64,000 nucleotides of DNA, taken from assembly GCA_000702085.1 (NCBI GenBank), contig JNKP01000001.1:682001-746000 (forward strand), given 5' to 3'. The notes under the pieces are model-generated. The model saw nothing but the letters and a program-made list of their open reading frames with translations, did not search any database and was not told where the DNA came from. The first letter of the stretch is position 1, and each line of letters begins with the position of its first letter. The translations under genes and the position numbers were made by a program. The DNA is from Lachnospiraceae bacterium P6A3 (GTDB taxonomy: Bacteria > Bacillota > Clostridia > Lachnospirales > Lachnospiraceae). Shown here piece by piece: positions 17,926-27,008 of the stretch.

Positions 17926-18930
17926 TCAGTGATCCTTTTTTCTGTTCATCATTACATATATTACAACCGGCACAAGAAGCAGAGCCGTTACCGAACTGAT
18001 ACTCACTTCAGTAGGTGCAAATACTGTTCTTGCTATTGCATCACTGAGAAGTGTTACTATCGATCCGCCGATAAATGACGCCGGGATGACTATTCCCGCC
18101 CGGTCTGTTTTTAAAGAAGATCTGACCAGATGAGGAACCGCAATTCCAACAAATGATATAGGACCCGCAAATGCAGTAACGCAGGCAGCCAAAAGACTCG
18201 AAACAAGTATCAGTATCACGCGCAGCATTCTGAGATTAACGCCCGCATTTCTCGCATAGTTTTCACCGAGCCTGTAAGCATTCATAGGCTTAATGATCGT
18301 AAGGGATATGACCAGACAGATCATGATAACTGCAGTAAATACTTTTATCTCTCTCCAGCCGATTCCCGACAGACTTCCCATGGACCAGTTATGCAGGTTT
18401 ACAATATTTGAATCATCCGCAAAGGTTACCACGAAATCCGTGATTGCCGAACAGATATATCCGATCATGATTCCGCACACCACAAGAATTCCCATGCTTT
18501 TTACTTTGACGGAGATGGCCAGAACAAATGCCATAACTATAAGAGATCCGGCAAATGCGGAAATCACCATTCCCGCAAGTCCGATGTTTCTTCCTCGAGA
18601 TAACACATAGATCATCATAAGTGCGACGCAAAGCTTTGCACCTGAAGAAACTCCCAGTACATAGGGGCCGACGATGGGATTTGCAAAGAATGTCTGCAGC
18701 AGATATCCCGACAGCGCCAGTGCACCGCCAAGCACCAGAGCAGCCACAGCCCTCGGAAGCCTGATGTTCTTGATAATCGCTTCGGTAGTGGCATCGGCTC
18801 TTCCCGCAAATGCATCCATGATTCCCGAAAGCGAAACGGAAGTGCTTCCCAGAAGGATGTTTATTGCAAACAGTCCCGCCACCAGCAATATGCATATTGT
18901 AAAAAAGATTATGCTTCTCTTCTTACTCAT
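17926..18930 (-). CDS. btuC: BtuC/FecCD-type ABC permease
   Basis: A 334-residue polytopic permease of the vitamin B12/iron-siderophore family with about nine to ten hydrophobic helices. Motifs are LPRAVAALVLGGALALSG near 57, FFANPIVGPYVLGVSSGAKL near 85, and the ATPase-coupling segment GPISFVGIAVPHLVR near 258. Its position between a binding lipoprotein and a BtuD-like ATPase, inside a riboswitch-controlled cobalamin operon, supports corrinoid import over iron. It ends 1 bp before the fusion gene. It is separated from the binding-protein gene by the 73-bp repeat array. Confidence 0.9.
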   Translation of the reverse strand: MSKKRSIIFFTICILLVAGLFAINILLGSTSVSLSGIMDAFAGRADATTEAIIKNIRLPRAVAALVLGGALALSGYLLQTFFANPIVGPYVLGVSSGAKLCVALMMIYVLSRGRNIGLAGMVISAFAGSLIVMAFVLAISVKVKSMGILVVCGIMIGYICSAITDFVVTFADDSNIVNLHNWSMGSLSGIGWREIKVFTAVIMICLVISLTIIKPMNAYRLGENYARNAGVNLRMLRVILILVSSLLAACVTAFAGPISFVGIAVPHLVRSSLKTDRAGIVIPASFIGGSIVTLLSDAIARTVFAPTEVSISSVTALLLVPVVIYVMMNRKKDH

Positions 18931-18983
18931 TTTGTAGGTTCTTTACCTCATTGAGGAGACATCTCACAGGTTCATCTCCTCCG

Positions 18984-19529
18984 GGCTAATAATCCTTTGG
19001 ATTGCGGCGATTTATTAGCCCTAAACTCTCAAATGATATGCTTATCTACAATTAAAGGCTAATAATTCTGGAGTATTCTTCATTTTATTAGCCGATTTTG
19101 CTTCATATTGGCACTTTTTCCTGCCTCCGGCTAATAATTTCTTGAATTTCCGTAGTTTATTAGCCTAATTCTTTCACATAAGGCTTCTTCTGCCATCCGA
19201 AGGCTAATAATTTCTTGGATTACGTCGATTTATTAGCTTCGAACTCTCATTCAAGACTTCTTTTGCCTTCCGGGGGCTAATAATCCCGGCATTAGTTTCA
19301 AATTATTAGTTTTGAGCTAGCCCCTAAGAAGCTAATATACTTCCCCGGCTATAATTTCCCGGGATTCCGCCTGATTTATAGCCTTTTTTGCTCATTTAAG
19401 CCTCTTTCAGCAGGCTGATGGCTATAATTCTCCTGATTTCCACGGAAATTATAGCCCCGGCAGATCTTTTCAAACGCTTTACCGCCTTAAATGGCTATAA
19501 TTCTTCTGGTTTCCTCGGAAATTATAGCC
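18984..19529. repeat. Eight-unit 73-bp tandem array of 37-bp palindromes within the operon
   Basis: Eight 37-bp imperfect palindromes start at 18984, 19057, 19129, 19202, 19275, 19347, 19420 and 19493, a period of 72-73 bases. Units 1-5 have arms of the type GGCTAATAA/TTATTAGCC; units 6-8 have GGCTATAATT/AATTATAGCC, so both arms changed together. The sequences between palindromes also resemble each other (recurring CTTCTTTTGCC-type stretches), so the whole 73-bp unit is repeated. The 661-bp gap between the binding-protein gene and btuC holds nothing else recognised. 73 is not a multiple of three, so it does not code. Confidence 0.9.
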
Positions 19530-19591
19530 CCGCAGCCGGAAGCCGCAAGAACCATAACAGCTAATCACGAGCACCCGCATCCTGCGCGGCT

Positions 19592-21133
19592 TCACTCCAG
19601 CTTATAGATATACGTGTAATCCCGCTCCACGCCATTAAATATATCACTCAAGTCCTTCACAAACTCCGCCATACCGGTGGTTTGCTGGAAAAGGTTGCGC
19701 TCGGTGCAGTAAACCCGGCCTTCCTTAACAGCTTTGAAATCCGCAAAAAGAGGATTGAGTCCGATCAATTCATCTATGGAAGAAATCTCTCCCCCTATAG
19801 TTGAATTATATATCAATATGTCCGCATCTTTGGCACCGGCATAAAAATCTTCGGCCTGCATGTTCATGGTTGAAAGTGCATTTTGACCATCACCTGCATT
19901 CTCCGGAACATAATGTCCGCCGGCAATCCCGATCATACTCGTGATGTAGTCGCCGTCCTTACGCACGTTTATCATCCCGTTTGCCGTTACATGGAAAAAT
20001 GCAACCTTCATTCCCGTATCAGGCTTTTCTCTGAGAATACCTTCAAGTTCACTCAGCTGCTCCTCAAAATACGCTTCCGCATCATCTTCCATGTCGAAAA
20101 GAATACCGTAAAGCCTTATCCACTCAAGCCTCCCCAAAGGATCCTTCTCATAACTGGACGTTTCGATAAGAACAGGAATTCCCAGTTCCTTAAGCTTCTC
20201 TATAACCGAAGGCTCGTGATATATCATCGTATTTTCAATAGCAAGATCACATCCCGTGTTCAGTAAAAGCTCATAATCCGGCGCCCTGTATTTACCGGCA
20301 TAAAGAATATCGCCGGAAGCCATAGCCTGTGCCGCTTCTTCAACATACCAGTCACTTTCTTTGGTTCCCGATAAAACAATACTGTCAAGCGCTCCGCAGG
20401 TTACTATCAGATCCATCGCGGAAGTAGATACAAGATATGTCCTGTCGAGAGGTTTGAACAAACAGACGACTCCCTCCGGTAATCCTTCGGGCACGCTTCC
20501 TTCCTCCGGGATAAGCAGATATTCTCCGGAGTTATCTATTGAGATGACGCTATAATCTCCGAAATATGTCACTCTGTAACCCACAGCATACTCAGGGATC
20601 ATCTCTCCCGTTTTGGAAAATCCTGCTTTTTTGAGAGCATCAAAAAGCTCACTTTCCGAAACAGAAGAACCACCAAAAGTTTCAGTTGAAGTTACGGTCT
20701 TCTCGCCCCAGACAACCGTATATTCGATCTCGTGAGGTGTACTCATTGCAACAGTATCACCGATAACAGTGAGGGGCTCGGTGATATTATCAATACTTAC
20801 GGTAAAAGTAGAAGGTCCGCCCGGATTCTCATTATCGTATCTGATACCGTTTACGATCATGTAATCGTAATTGACACTGCTCCATACAAAAACCGCTGAC
20901 AGGTCTCCGTCCACAGAAGTGACTTCAACGGGAGACTCTATAAATGCTTTTCCGGTGCCGCCTTCGAAGCCTATTTCAACCAGATAAGTCTCTCTGACAG
21001 ATTCAAACCCGGGCTCTTCATTTGTCTGATTAACAAAGGTAACCCCCTGCGAAGTGCAGGAGGTTACGCTCAGTAATACCACTAATGAAAATAATACAGA
21101 TATGCTATTCTCTAATTTTTTCTTCAGATTCAT
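19592..21133 (-). CDS. ABC transporter substrate-binding lipoprotein with N-terminal NEAT-like domain (BtuF/FepB-type)
   Basis: A 513-residue lipoprotein with a hydrophobic signal and lipobox LLSVTSC at about residues 20-26. Residues about 45-135 form a beta-rich domain (VWSSVNYDYMIVNG, STPHEIEYTV) of the NEAT/Tp47-like type that occurs in clostridial surface proteins. Residues about 230-510 are a class III periplasmic-binding fold (IVLSGTKESDWYVE, CDLAIENTMI, DADILIYNST) as in BtuF and FepB. It probably captures corrinoid (or haem/iron chelate) and hands it to the BtuC permease. It starts 3 bp after the preceding reading frame ends and is part of the riboswitch operon. Confidence 0.85.
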   Translation of the reverse strand: MNLKKKLENSISVLFSLVVLLSVTSCTSQGVTFVNQTNEEPGFESVRETYLVEIGFEGGTGKAFIESPVEVTSVDGDLSAVFVWSSVNYDYMIVNGIRYDNENPGGPSTFTVSIDNITEPLTVIGDTVAMSTPHEIEYTVVWGEKTVTSTETFGGSSVSESELFDALKKAGFSKTGEMIPEYAVGYRVTYFGDYSVISIDNSGEYLLIPEEGSVPEGLPEGVVCLFKPLDRTYLVSTSAMDLIVTCGALDSIVLSGTKESDWYVEEAAQAMASGDILYAGKYRAPDYELLLNTGCDLAIENTMIYHEPSVIEKLKELGIPVLIETSSYEKDPLGRLEWIRLYGILFDMEDDAEAYFEEQLSELEGILREKPDTGMKVAFFHVTANGMINVRKDGDYITSMIGIAGGHYVPENAGDGQNALSTMNMQAEDFYAGAKDADILIYNSTIGGEISSIDELIGLNPLFADFKAVKEGRVYCTERNLFQQTTGMAEFVKDLSDIFNGVERDYTYIYKLE

Positions 21134-21136
21134 ATA

Positions 21137-21451
21137 TTAATCTGCCAAAGATACGGTGACCTTATGGTCATACCAGACTCCCTTTGTTCCGATAAGGGCA
21201 AGATCGAACTCTCTGTCCAGATAAGGAACGGGTACATCAAATCCGTAAACGGTCTCAGTAAGTCCGTCACTGTATGTAACCTCATCCTCGGTGGGCTGAA
21301 GGAGATTTGCTCCGTCCTTAGCCGCATCATCGGCAAGACCGGGAAACAGATTTACGATGTTCTTGGAAGGAAGTGTGATGTGAACGGTCATCGCGCCGTT
21401 TGCAACGGTGAGAGTAGCTCTATTATCATACGCTTCATTGATATGAAACAT
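21137..21451 (-). CDS. NEAT-like domain, probably the C-terminal part of the CbiK-like lipoprotein in a shifted frame
   Basis: 104 residues, beta-rich, with TLTVANGAMTVHITLPSKN and a C-terminal GVWYDHKVTVS typical of Tp47/NEAT-like domains in clostridial lipoproteins. It has no signal peptide and no ribosome site before its ATG, and its frame stays open upstream into the end of the CbiK-like gene. The two frames meet at a nine-T tract. A -1 shift there would give one protein reading VFFFLTDSSMFHINEA across the join. It is therefore best seen as the tail of the upstream protein, made by slippage, switched by tract length, or separated by a sequence error. Confidence 0.7.
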   Translation of the reverse strand: MFHINEAYDNRATLTVANGAMTVHITLPSKNIVNLFPGLADDAAKDGANLLQPTEDEVTYSDGLTETVYGFDVPVPYLDREFDLALIGTKGVWYDHKVTVSLAD

Positions 21452-21462
21452 AGAGCTGTCAG

Positions 21463-22752
21463 TTAAAAAAAAACTTCGTACTCTCCATCCTCAAGTGAAG
21501 CGGTCTTAATATCAAGTCCGTTGATAACCTCAGCGGTGTGAGCTACGTAAAGCTCCTGAACTGCGGAGATCCTTCCGAGGCCTTCGATCTGGCAATCAAT
21601 GGTATCGAAGTACCCTGAAGCTTCGAACATGCTCTTCCAGGAATCCTCGTCATCGCCAGCCATGTCGTTGTTGGCATGATCGCCGGCAACTACCATAAGG
21701 GGACGAAGAATTACTGTGGTGTAACCTGCTGCATGAACTTCCTCAATGATGTTCTCGCAAGCGGTCTCTTCAGGCTCTCCTTCTACGGTTCCGATGAATA
21801 CGTTGTCATATCCGAGATTTGCCATCTGGGTAGCCATCTGGCTGTAAGAAACCTTTGCTGTGTGAGCGGTTCCGTGTCCCATGAATACAAATGCAACGCC
21901 TGCTTCAGCTGCTGCATCAAGAGTCTCATATCCGGAGATCTCAAGGCTCTCTGCTACGATTGCCTCTGCTACTGCCTTCTTGTCATCATTGATAACGGTA
22001 GCATCACTTCCTACTTCTCCGAGAAGGGGCTCAGCGATTGCGATGGTTTCGAACTGATCCTTGTACTCTTCAACCACATCCATGAGCTCATCATATTCCG
22101 CACCATGCATAAGGTGAGTAGGCTGGATAACAAGATTCTTTACTCCGTTTGCAACTGCTCTCTCAAGTGCCTGCTGAACATTGTCAATCTTCTCTCCGTC
22201 TCTTGCCTGAACATGGTTGATAATGATCTGAGCGGTAAATGCTCTTCTTACGGACCAGTCGGGATTAGCTTCTGCGATTGCTCTCTCAATGCCGCCGATA
22301 TCGGTTGCACGGCTGTCGTTGAAAGAAGTACCGAAAGAAACAACAAGAATCTCGTTCTCTCCGATGCCGTCAGCGTTCAAAGGATCGTCCTTGGAAGCAT
22401 CGCCGGTGTCTCTTCCGAAATAATCGGGATCTGCCTCTTCTCCCTCAACGAGCTCTTTCTGCTCATCGGTGAGTGCGTCCCATGCAGCCTTTGCAGCTGC
22501 ACAAAGCTCATCGGTCTCCTCGGTCCATTCCTGAACATAGATAGCATCGATAAGATCTGCAACTTCCATAGCAAGCTCCTCATCACTGGGAACAGGGGGC
22601 TCCTCAACAGGCTCTGCAGGCTCAGCGGAAGGCTCCTCTGAAACAGGCTCGGTTACCTCTTCCTGAACCGCAGGCTCGGTGTTTCCGCATCCGGAAAGCA
22701 TCATGGCAGTCATGGACGCTGCCAAAACAAGTGACAACAATTTCTTTTTCAT
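21463..22752 (-). CDS. CbiK-like sirohydrochlorin cobaltochelatase domain lipoprotein
   Basis: 429 residues. The N-terminus is a lipoprotein signal with lipobox MLSGC near residue 22, followed by an acidic proline-rich stretch (about 25-60). The rest matches CbiK: ILVVSFGTSFNDSRATDIGG near 137, PTHLMHGAEYDE, FMGHGTAH and VAGDHANNDMAG, which hold the histidines that bind metal in the chelatase family. CbiK inserts cobalt into sirohydrochlorin in the cytoplasm; a surface-anchored form may instead bind or shuttle cobalt, haem or a tetrapyrrole, as suggested for periplasmic CbiK of Desulfovibrio. The ATG at 22752 has a perfect GGAGG. It is the first gene after the cobalamin riboswitch. Confidence 0.88.
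   Translation of the reverse strand: MKKKLLSLVLAASMTAMMLSGCGNTEPAVQEEVTEPVSEEPSAEPAEPVEEPPVPSDEELAMEVADLIDAIYVQEWTEETDELCAAAKAAWDALTDEQKELVEGEEADPDYFGRDTGDASKDDPLNADGIGENEILVVSFGTSFNDSRATDIGGIERAIAEANPDWSVRRAFTAQIIINHVQARDGEKIDNVQQALERAVANGVKNLVIQPTHLMHGAEYDELMDVVEEYKDQFETIAIAEPLLGEVGSDATVINDDKKAVAEAIVAESLEISGYETLDAAAEAGVAFVFMGHGTAHTAKVSYSQMATQMANLGYDNVFIGTVEGEPEETACENIIEEVHAAGYTTVILRPLMVVAGDHANNDMAGDDEDSWKSMFEASGYFDTIDCQIEGLGRISAVQELYVAHTAEVINGLDIKTASLEDGEYEVFF
21465..21473 (-). other. T9 slippery tract ending the CbiK-like frame
   Basis: On the minus strand nine T residues directly precede the A A of the TAA stop. In the zero frame the last codons are GTT TTT TTT TAA, so the heptamer T TTT TTT is in the classic phase for a -1 shift. 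After a -1 shift, reading continues through TTA ACT GAC into the NEAT-like domain. Confidence 0.7.
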
Positions 22753-22785
22753 TTTTACTCCTCCTAATCTATACAAAGAAGGCAA

Positions 22786-22814
22786 ATAAAAAACTCATCC
22801 CGGATAAGGATGAG
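22786..22814 (-). terminator. Riboswitch expression-platform terminator
   Basis: On the minus strand the stem CTCATCC/GGATGAG (22808-22814 with 22794-22800) is followed by a T-rich run (22787-22793). It sits between the cobalamin riboswitch and the ribosome site of the first gene, where a ligand-controlled terminator is expected. Confidence 0.85.
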
Positions 22815-22904
22815 TAAAGGGCGCACACAAAGTGCAGGGCATGAACCCTGCTTATGTGATACGATCAATTACTCGTGATCCGGACATAAATCCTGTATCG
22901 TTAT

Positions 22905-23095
22905 ACATGGCAGGTTTCCCGGCTCATACCTCCTGGCGGAAAAGAAAACATCCCGCCGGCGCAGCTTTCTGCCTTCCCGGTTTCCCAGTGACCTTCTCGA
23001 AAGACTGCTCGGTATCTACGGTGACGAGTTCGCACAGGCCTTAAACCTGTTTCCCTTTTAACGTCGGAAGCAAAAACGCTTCGTCGGCACCACAT
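22905..23095 (-). promoter_or_regulatory. Cobalamin (adenosylcobalamin) riboswitch
   Basis: The minus-strand RNA shows the elements of a cobalamin riboswitch in order: GGTGCC near the 5-prime end (about 23090), AAAAGGGAA (about 23050-23058), a CAGG...CCTGTGCG helix with TCACCG, GGTCACTGGG, and the hallmark GAGCCGGGAAACCTGCC (22909-22925). High cobalamin would stabilise this fold and favour the downstream terminator, reducing expression of the whole transport and synthesis operon. Boundaries are approximate. Confidence 0.93.
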
Positions 23096-23121
23096 ACCCT
23101 TCTTTGTTAAATTGCCCTACG

Positions 23122-23150
23122 ATTCTAACACAAAAAGGCGTAATCAACAA
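23122..23150 (-). promoter_or_regulatory. Promoter of the cobalamin operon
   Basis: On the minus strand TTGTTG (23145-23150), a 17-base spacer and TAGAAT (23122-23127) with an extended TG form a plausible sigma-A promoter about 30 bases upstream of the riboswitch. The -35 box lies in the loop of the preceding gene's terminator. Confidence 0.6.
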
Positions 23151-23163
23151 GATTACGCCTTTT
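23132..23163 (-). terminator. Intrinsic terminator of the 23.2-kb glycosyltransferase gene
   Basis: A perfect 10-bp stem (GGCGTAATC core at 23136-23145 pairing with 23151-23160) is flanked by A5 on the left and T3 on the right. On the minus strand it ends in five T residues, a few bases after the stop codon at 23165. Confidence 0.88.
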
Positions 23164-23164
23164 C

Positions 23165-23986
23165 TCACATCATTTTTCCGTTATCATCAAATTTGCGTTT
23201 TCCGTTCACGCCTTCCTTTATACCAAGGAATAATAGATCTCTTGCACGCTTATAGGGGTAATCCTTCTCATACTCGGGTCTCATCTTGTATACCCAGCGA
23301 AATCCCCAAAGCTTTGCCCATTTCCCGTAAAGGAAGTGATACAAAACTCCCCTGTCGTAGAAGATCTTATCGTTATATCCGTTAAACCAGGTGGAAGGCC
23401 TGGGTACCTCTTCTCCCAGAACCACAGGTGAAGCCAGCATCTTAAATCCTGCTTTTCTCATGTCCTTGATAAAAAGAGAATCTTCACCGTTCGAAAACTT
23501 TGCGCCGCCTCCGAAAAACAGGCTGTACTTGACGCCAGCTGCCTTCAGCTTCGATGCTCTTACGGCGATACTGTACGCCGGATACCTTCCGCTGTTGTAC
23601 CACCTGACCTGTTTGTAGTCATCATTCCAGTAGGTTCTTCTCTCCTCACACACTCTTACGTTAAAGAAGATCGTATCCGCTTCGGGATGATCCGCAAATT
23701 CTTTCAGCACCTTTGCTTCATACCCTTCGTCGTATACGATATCCTCATCCGCAAAAAGAATGATGTCCGCACTCGATTGTTCGATGCAGGTATTGCGGTT
23801 AAGACCCACACCTTTTGTCCTTGACTTGATGGAGTGGATTTTCTTTTCACCCAGGTCAAAAAATTCTTCCGATGTATTATCCTCAAGCTGGGATACGATG
23901 ACCGCATCGGAAGCAATATTCATTTTTTCCGCAAGTTCACGTGCATCTTTCTGTACACATGAAACAAGGAGTTCAAAAGTCATCAT
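23165..23986 (-). CDS. Family 2 glycosyltransferase
   Basis: A 273-residue GT-A type protein. FELLVSCVQKDAREL starts the fold, GVGLNRNTCIEQSSADIILFADEDIVYD (about 60-87) holds the nucleotide-sugar site with an acidic DED metal-binding motif, and FFGGGAKFSNGEDSLF near 160 resembles the acceptor-side catalytic loop with ED. Probable role: sugar addition to a surface glycan. It is a single-gene unit, 41 bp downstream of uvrA and closed by a strong terminator; no functional link to DNA repair is implied. Confidence 0.8.
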   Translation of the reverse strand: MMTFELLVSCVQKDARELAEKMNIASDAVIVSQLEDNTSEEFFDLGEKKIHSIKSRTKGVGLNRNTCIEQSSADIILFADEDIVYDEGYEAKVLKEFADHPEADTIFFNVRVCEERRTYWNDDYKQVRWYNSGRYPAYSIAVRASKLKAAGVKYSLFFGGGAKFSNGEDSLFIKDMRKAGFKMLASPVVLGEEVPRPSTWFNGYNDKIFYDRGVLYHFLYGKWAKLWGFRWVYKMRPEYEKDYPYKRARDLLFLGIKEGVNGKRKFDDNGKMM

Positions 23987-24027
23987 TATTCTTCCGTTTA
24001 TTATTTATTTTGGCTCAGCACGAATTA

Positions 24028-26958
24028 TTATTCTTCAGACTTCTTCTTTGTAGAAGACTTCTTGGCAGGAGCTTTAGTCTTCGCAGCCGGCTTTCCCTGA
24101 GCCTTCTCTCTTTCCTTCGCACGGTCCAGCATCTGTTTTACATAGCGGCCCGTGTAGGAAGCCTTCACTTTGACAATTTCTTCGGGAGTTCCTTCTGCGA
24201 TTACTGTTCCGCCTCTGTCGCCGCCCTCGGGGCCCATATCAATAATATAATCCGCACACTTGATGACGTCCAGATTGTGCTCGATGACAACGACCGTATT
24301 ACCGCCGTCGGAGAGTCTTGCAAGGATTTCAACCAGCTTGTGCACATCCGCAAAATGAAGACCGGTTGTAGGCTCATCCAGGATGTAAATAGTCTTGCCC
24401 GTTGCGCGCTTTGAAAGTTCGGTGGCAAGTTTGATACGCTGTGCCTCACCGCCCGAAAGCTCAGTTGAAGGCTGTCCGAGCTTAATATATCCGAGACCCA
24501 CATCATAAAGAGTCTGGATCTTATTTCTGATTGAAGGAATATTTTCAAAGAACTTAAGTGCTTCCTCGACTCTCATATCAAGCACATCGAAAATACTCTT
24601 TCCCTTGTATTTGACCTCGAGTGTTTCTCTGTTGTAGCGCTTACCGCCGCAGACTTCGCAGGGCACATAAACATCAGGCAGGAAGTGCATCTCGATCTTG
24701 ATGATACCGTCACCGGAGCAGGCTTCGCAGCGTCCTCCTTTTACGTTAAAAGAAAACCTTCCCTTGGCGTAGCCCATGCTTCTTGCATCTTCCGTTGATG
24801 CAAAGAGGTCTCTGATCATATCGAATACACCCGTATATGTTGCGGGGTTTGATCTGGGGGTTCTTCCGATGGGGCTCTGGTCGATGCAGATAACTTTATC
24901 GAGTTTTTCAACACCCGTGATGCCCTTGCTCTTTCCGGGAATCGTATGAGCGCGGTTAAGCTTTCTTGCAAGATACTTATAAAGCACTTCATTTACAAGA
25001 GAGGATTTACCGGACCCCGAAACACCGGTGACGCAGGTAAATACTCCGAGAGGGATCTTAACATCTATTTCCTTCAGATTGTTTTCCGCTGCGCCTTTAA
25101 CGGTTATCCATCCTGCAGGCTTTCTGCGAACCTCGGGAACAGGTATCACTACCTTGCCCGACAGATACTGACCCGTCACAGACTCGGGAACCTTCATTAT
25201 CTCCTCCGCGGTTCCTACGGCAACCACTTCACCGCCGTGTGAACCCGCGCCCGGTCCGATGTCTACGATGTAATCCGCGGCAAGCATGGTATCCTCATCA
25301 TGCTCGACCACAAGAAGAGTATTACCCAGGTCTCTTAAGTGCTTGAGTGTTGCAAGGAGTTTATCGTTATCTCTCTGATGAAGTCCTATACTGGGCTCAT
25401 CGAGAATGTAGCACACACCCACCAGTCCGGATCCGATCTGTGTCGCAAGCCTTATACGCTGTGCCTCACCGCCCGAAAGAGTTGCGGTAGCTCTGGAAAG
25501 CGACAGATAATCAAGTCCAACATCAACAAGGAATCCTACGCGATTCTTGATCTCTTTTAATATTCTCTCTCCGATAATAGCCTGCTGCTTGGTAAGGTTA
25601 AGATCTTCGAGAAATGACTTCAGATCCAGAATGGAAAGCGTGGTCATCTCGTAGATATTCTTATCACCCACAGTAACGGCAAGAGATTCTTTCTTAAGTC
25701 TCTTTCCGCCGCACTCCGAGCAAGGAGTAATACGCATGAAAGCTTCATACTCTGCTTTCATTGATTCGGAGAAAGTTTCCCTGTAACGACGTTCAACATT
25801 CTTCACAAGGCCTTCAAACGTAGTAGGATAAACACCAGATCCGCGCTGTCCCACATAATGAACATCTACGCTGACATCTGTTCCGTTCAAAAGAATATCT
25901 TTAACCTTATCCGAATAATCTTCAAAAGGAGTATCCAGATCGAATTTAAATTTCTTGCAAAGAGCCTGAAGGAGTGCGTTGGTAAAGCTGCCTTCCTGGT
26001 TGCATGACTGCCAGCCCGTTACAATGATTGCTCCGTCATTGATGGAAACGGATGTATCGGGAATCATGAGCTCGGCATCAAATTCCATCTTATATCCGAG
26101 ACCCGCACAAACGGGACAGGCACCGAAAGGATTGTTAAAAGAAAAGCTTCTGGGTTCAACCTCGGAGATACTTACTCCGCAATAAGGACATGCATAGGAT
26201 GTGCTGAAAGAAAGAGTCTCTCCTCCCACAACATCCACATTAAGAAGTCCGTCAGCGATGCGGAGTACGTTTTCCGATGAATCGGTAAGTCTTCTCTGTA
26301 TTCCGTCTTTTATGACAAGTCTGTCAACTACGATATCAATGTTATGCTTATCGTTTTTCTCAAGAGTAATATCCTCGGAAAGGTCGTACATGATTCCGTC
26401 GACTCTGACTCTTCCGTATCCGGATTTTCTCGCCTGCTCGATAACCTTCTCATGTCTTCCTTTTCTTCCTCTTACAACGGGAGCCATGAGCATGATCTTG
26501 GTTCCTTCGGGAAGCTCCATGATACGGTCTACTATCTGGTCAACGGTCTGACGCTCGATCACTCTTCCGCACTCGGGGCAGTGAGGGATACCTACTCTCG
26601 CATAGAGAAGTCTGAAGTAATCGTAGATCTCGGTTACGGTTCCTACCGTGGATCTGGGATTCTTATTGGTAGACTTCTGATCGATGGAGATTGCGGGAGA
26701 AAGTCCTTCAATAGATTCCACATCAGGCTTTTCCATCTGGCCCAGGAACATCCTCGCATAGGAAGAAAGCGACTCCATGTAGCGTCTCTGACCCTCAGCA
26801 TAGATCGTATCAAAAGCAAGTGAAGATTTTCCCGAACCCGAAACACCCGTCATTACGACAAGGGCATCGCGGGGAATCTCCACCGATAAATCTTTCAAGT
26901 TATTTTCTTTAGCACCGCGAACAACTATCTTGTTCTTGGGCAGCATCTTAACAGCCAT
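24028..26958 (-). CDS. uvrA: UvrA, excinuclease ABC damage-recognition ATPase
   Basis: A 976-residue protein with two ABC ATPase halves: Walker [10 protein letters not shown] near residue 39 and again near 660, and two ABC signatures ([12 protein letters not shown] and [12 protein letters not shown]). CPECG, CPYCG/CPVC and CEAC/CEVC pairs form the zinc modules. UvrA dimers find bulky lesions and load UvrB. The C-terminus is a lysine-rich tail ([16 protein letters not shown]), which is longer and more basic than usual. ATG at 26958 has an AAAGG site; uvrB ends 50 bp upstream. Confidence 0.97.
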   Translation of the reverse strand: MAVKMLPKNKIVVRGAKENNLKDLSVEIPRDALVVMTGVSGSGKSSLAFDTIYAEGQRRYMESLSSYARMFLGQMEKPDVESIEGLSPAISIDQKSTNKNPRSTVGTVTEIYDYFRLLYARVGIPHCPECGRVIERQTVDQIVDRIMELPEGTKIMLMAPVVRGRKGRHEKVIEQARKSGYGRVRVDGIMYDLSEDITLEKNDKHNIDIVVDRLVIKDGIQRRLTDSSENVLRIADGLLNVDVVGGETLSFSTSYACPYCGVSISEVEPRSFSFNNPFGACPVCAGLGYKMEFDAELMIPDTSVSINDGAIIVTGWQSCNQEGSFTNALLQALCKKFKFDLDTPFEDYSDKVKDILLNGTDVSVDVHYVGQRGSGVYPTTFEGLVKNVERRYRETFSESMKAEYEAFMRITPCSECGGKRLKKESLAVTVGDKNIYEMTTLSILDLKSFLEDLNLTKQQAIIGERILKEIKNRVGFLVDVGLDYLSLSRATATLSGGEAQRIRLATQIGSGLVGVCYILDEPSIGLHQRDNDKLLATLKHLRDLGNTLLVVEHDEDTMLAADYIVDIGPGAGSHGGEVVAVGTAEEIMKVPESVTGQYLSGKVVIPVPEVRRKPAGWITVKGAAENNLKEIDVKIPLGVFTCVTGVSGSGKSSLVNEVLYKYLARKLNRAHTIPGKSKGITGVEKLDKVICIDQSPIGRTPRSNPATYTGVFDMIRDLFASTEDARSMGYAKGRFSFNVKGGRCEACSGDGIIKIEMHFLPDVYVPCEVCGGKRYNRETLEVKYKGKSIFDVLDMRVEEALKFFENIPSIRNKIQTLYDVGLGYIKLGQPSTELSGGEAQRIKLATELSKRATGKTIYILDEPTTGLHFADVHKLVEILARLSDGGNTVVVIEHNLDVIKCADYIIDMGPEGGDRGGTVIAEGTPEEIVKVKASYTGRYVKQMLDRAKEREKAQGKPAAKTKAPAKKSSTKKKSEE

Positions 26959-27008
26959 TACAATACCTTTCTATTTCCGGACCGCCGTCACGGCGGACCC
27001 GATGTACT

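Noticed and set aside
18984-19529. CRISPR array (37-bp repeats with 35-36-bp spacers)
   Set aside because: Repeats differ strongly from each other, are palindromic along their length, the spacers resemble each other, and no cas genes are near. It is a tandem repeat.
18931-19591. A second riboswitch before btuC
   Set aside because: The conserved cobalamin boxes seen at 22.9-23.1 kb are absent; only the 73-bp palindromic units are there.
21676-22641. 321-residue plus-strand frame opposite the CbiK-like gene
   Set aside because: It is antisense to a strong gene, has no ribosome site or family resemblance, and is rich in Cys and Ser as expected for a shadow frame.
26981-26999. GC-rich hairpin between uvrB and uvrA as a terminator
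   Set aside because: The CCGCC/GGCGG stem is short and is not followed by a T run on the minus strand, so it probably does not separate the two genes.
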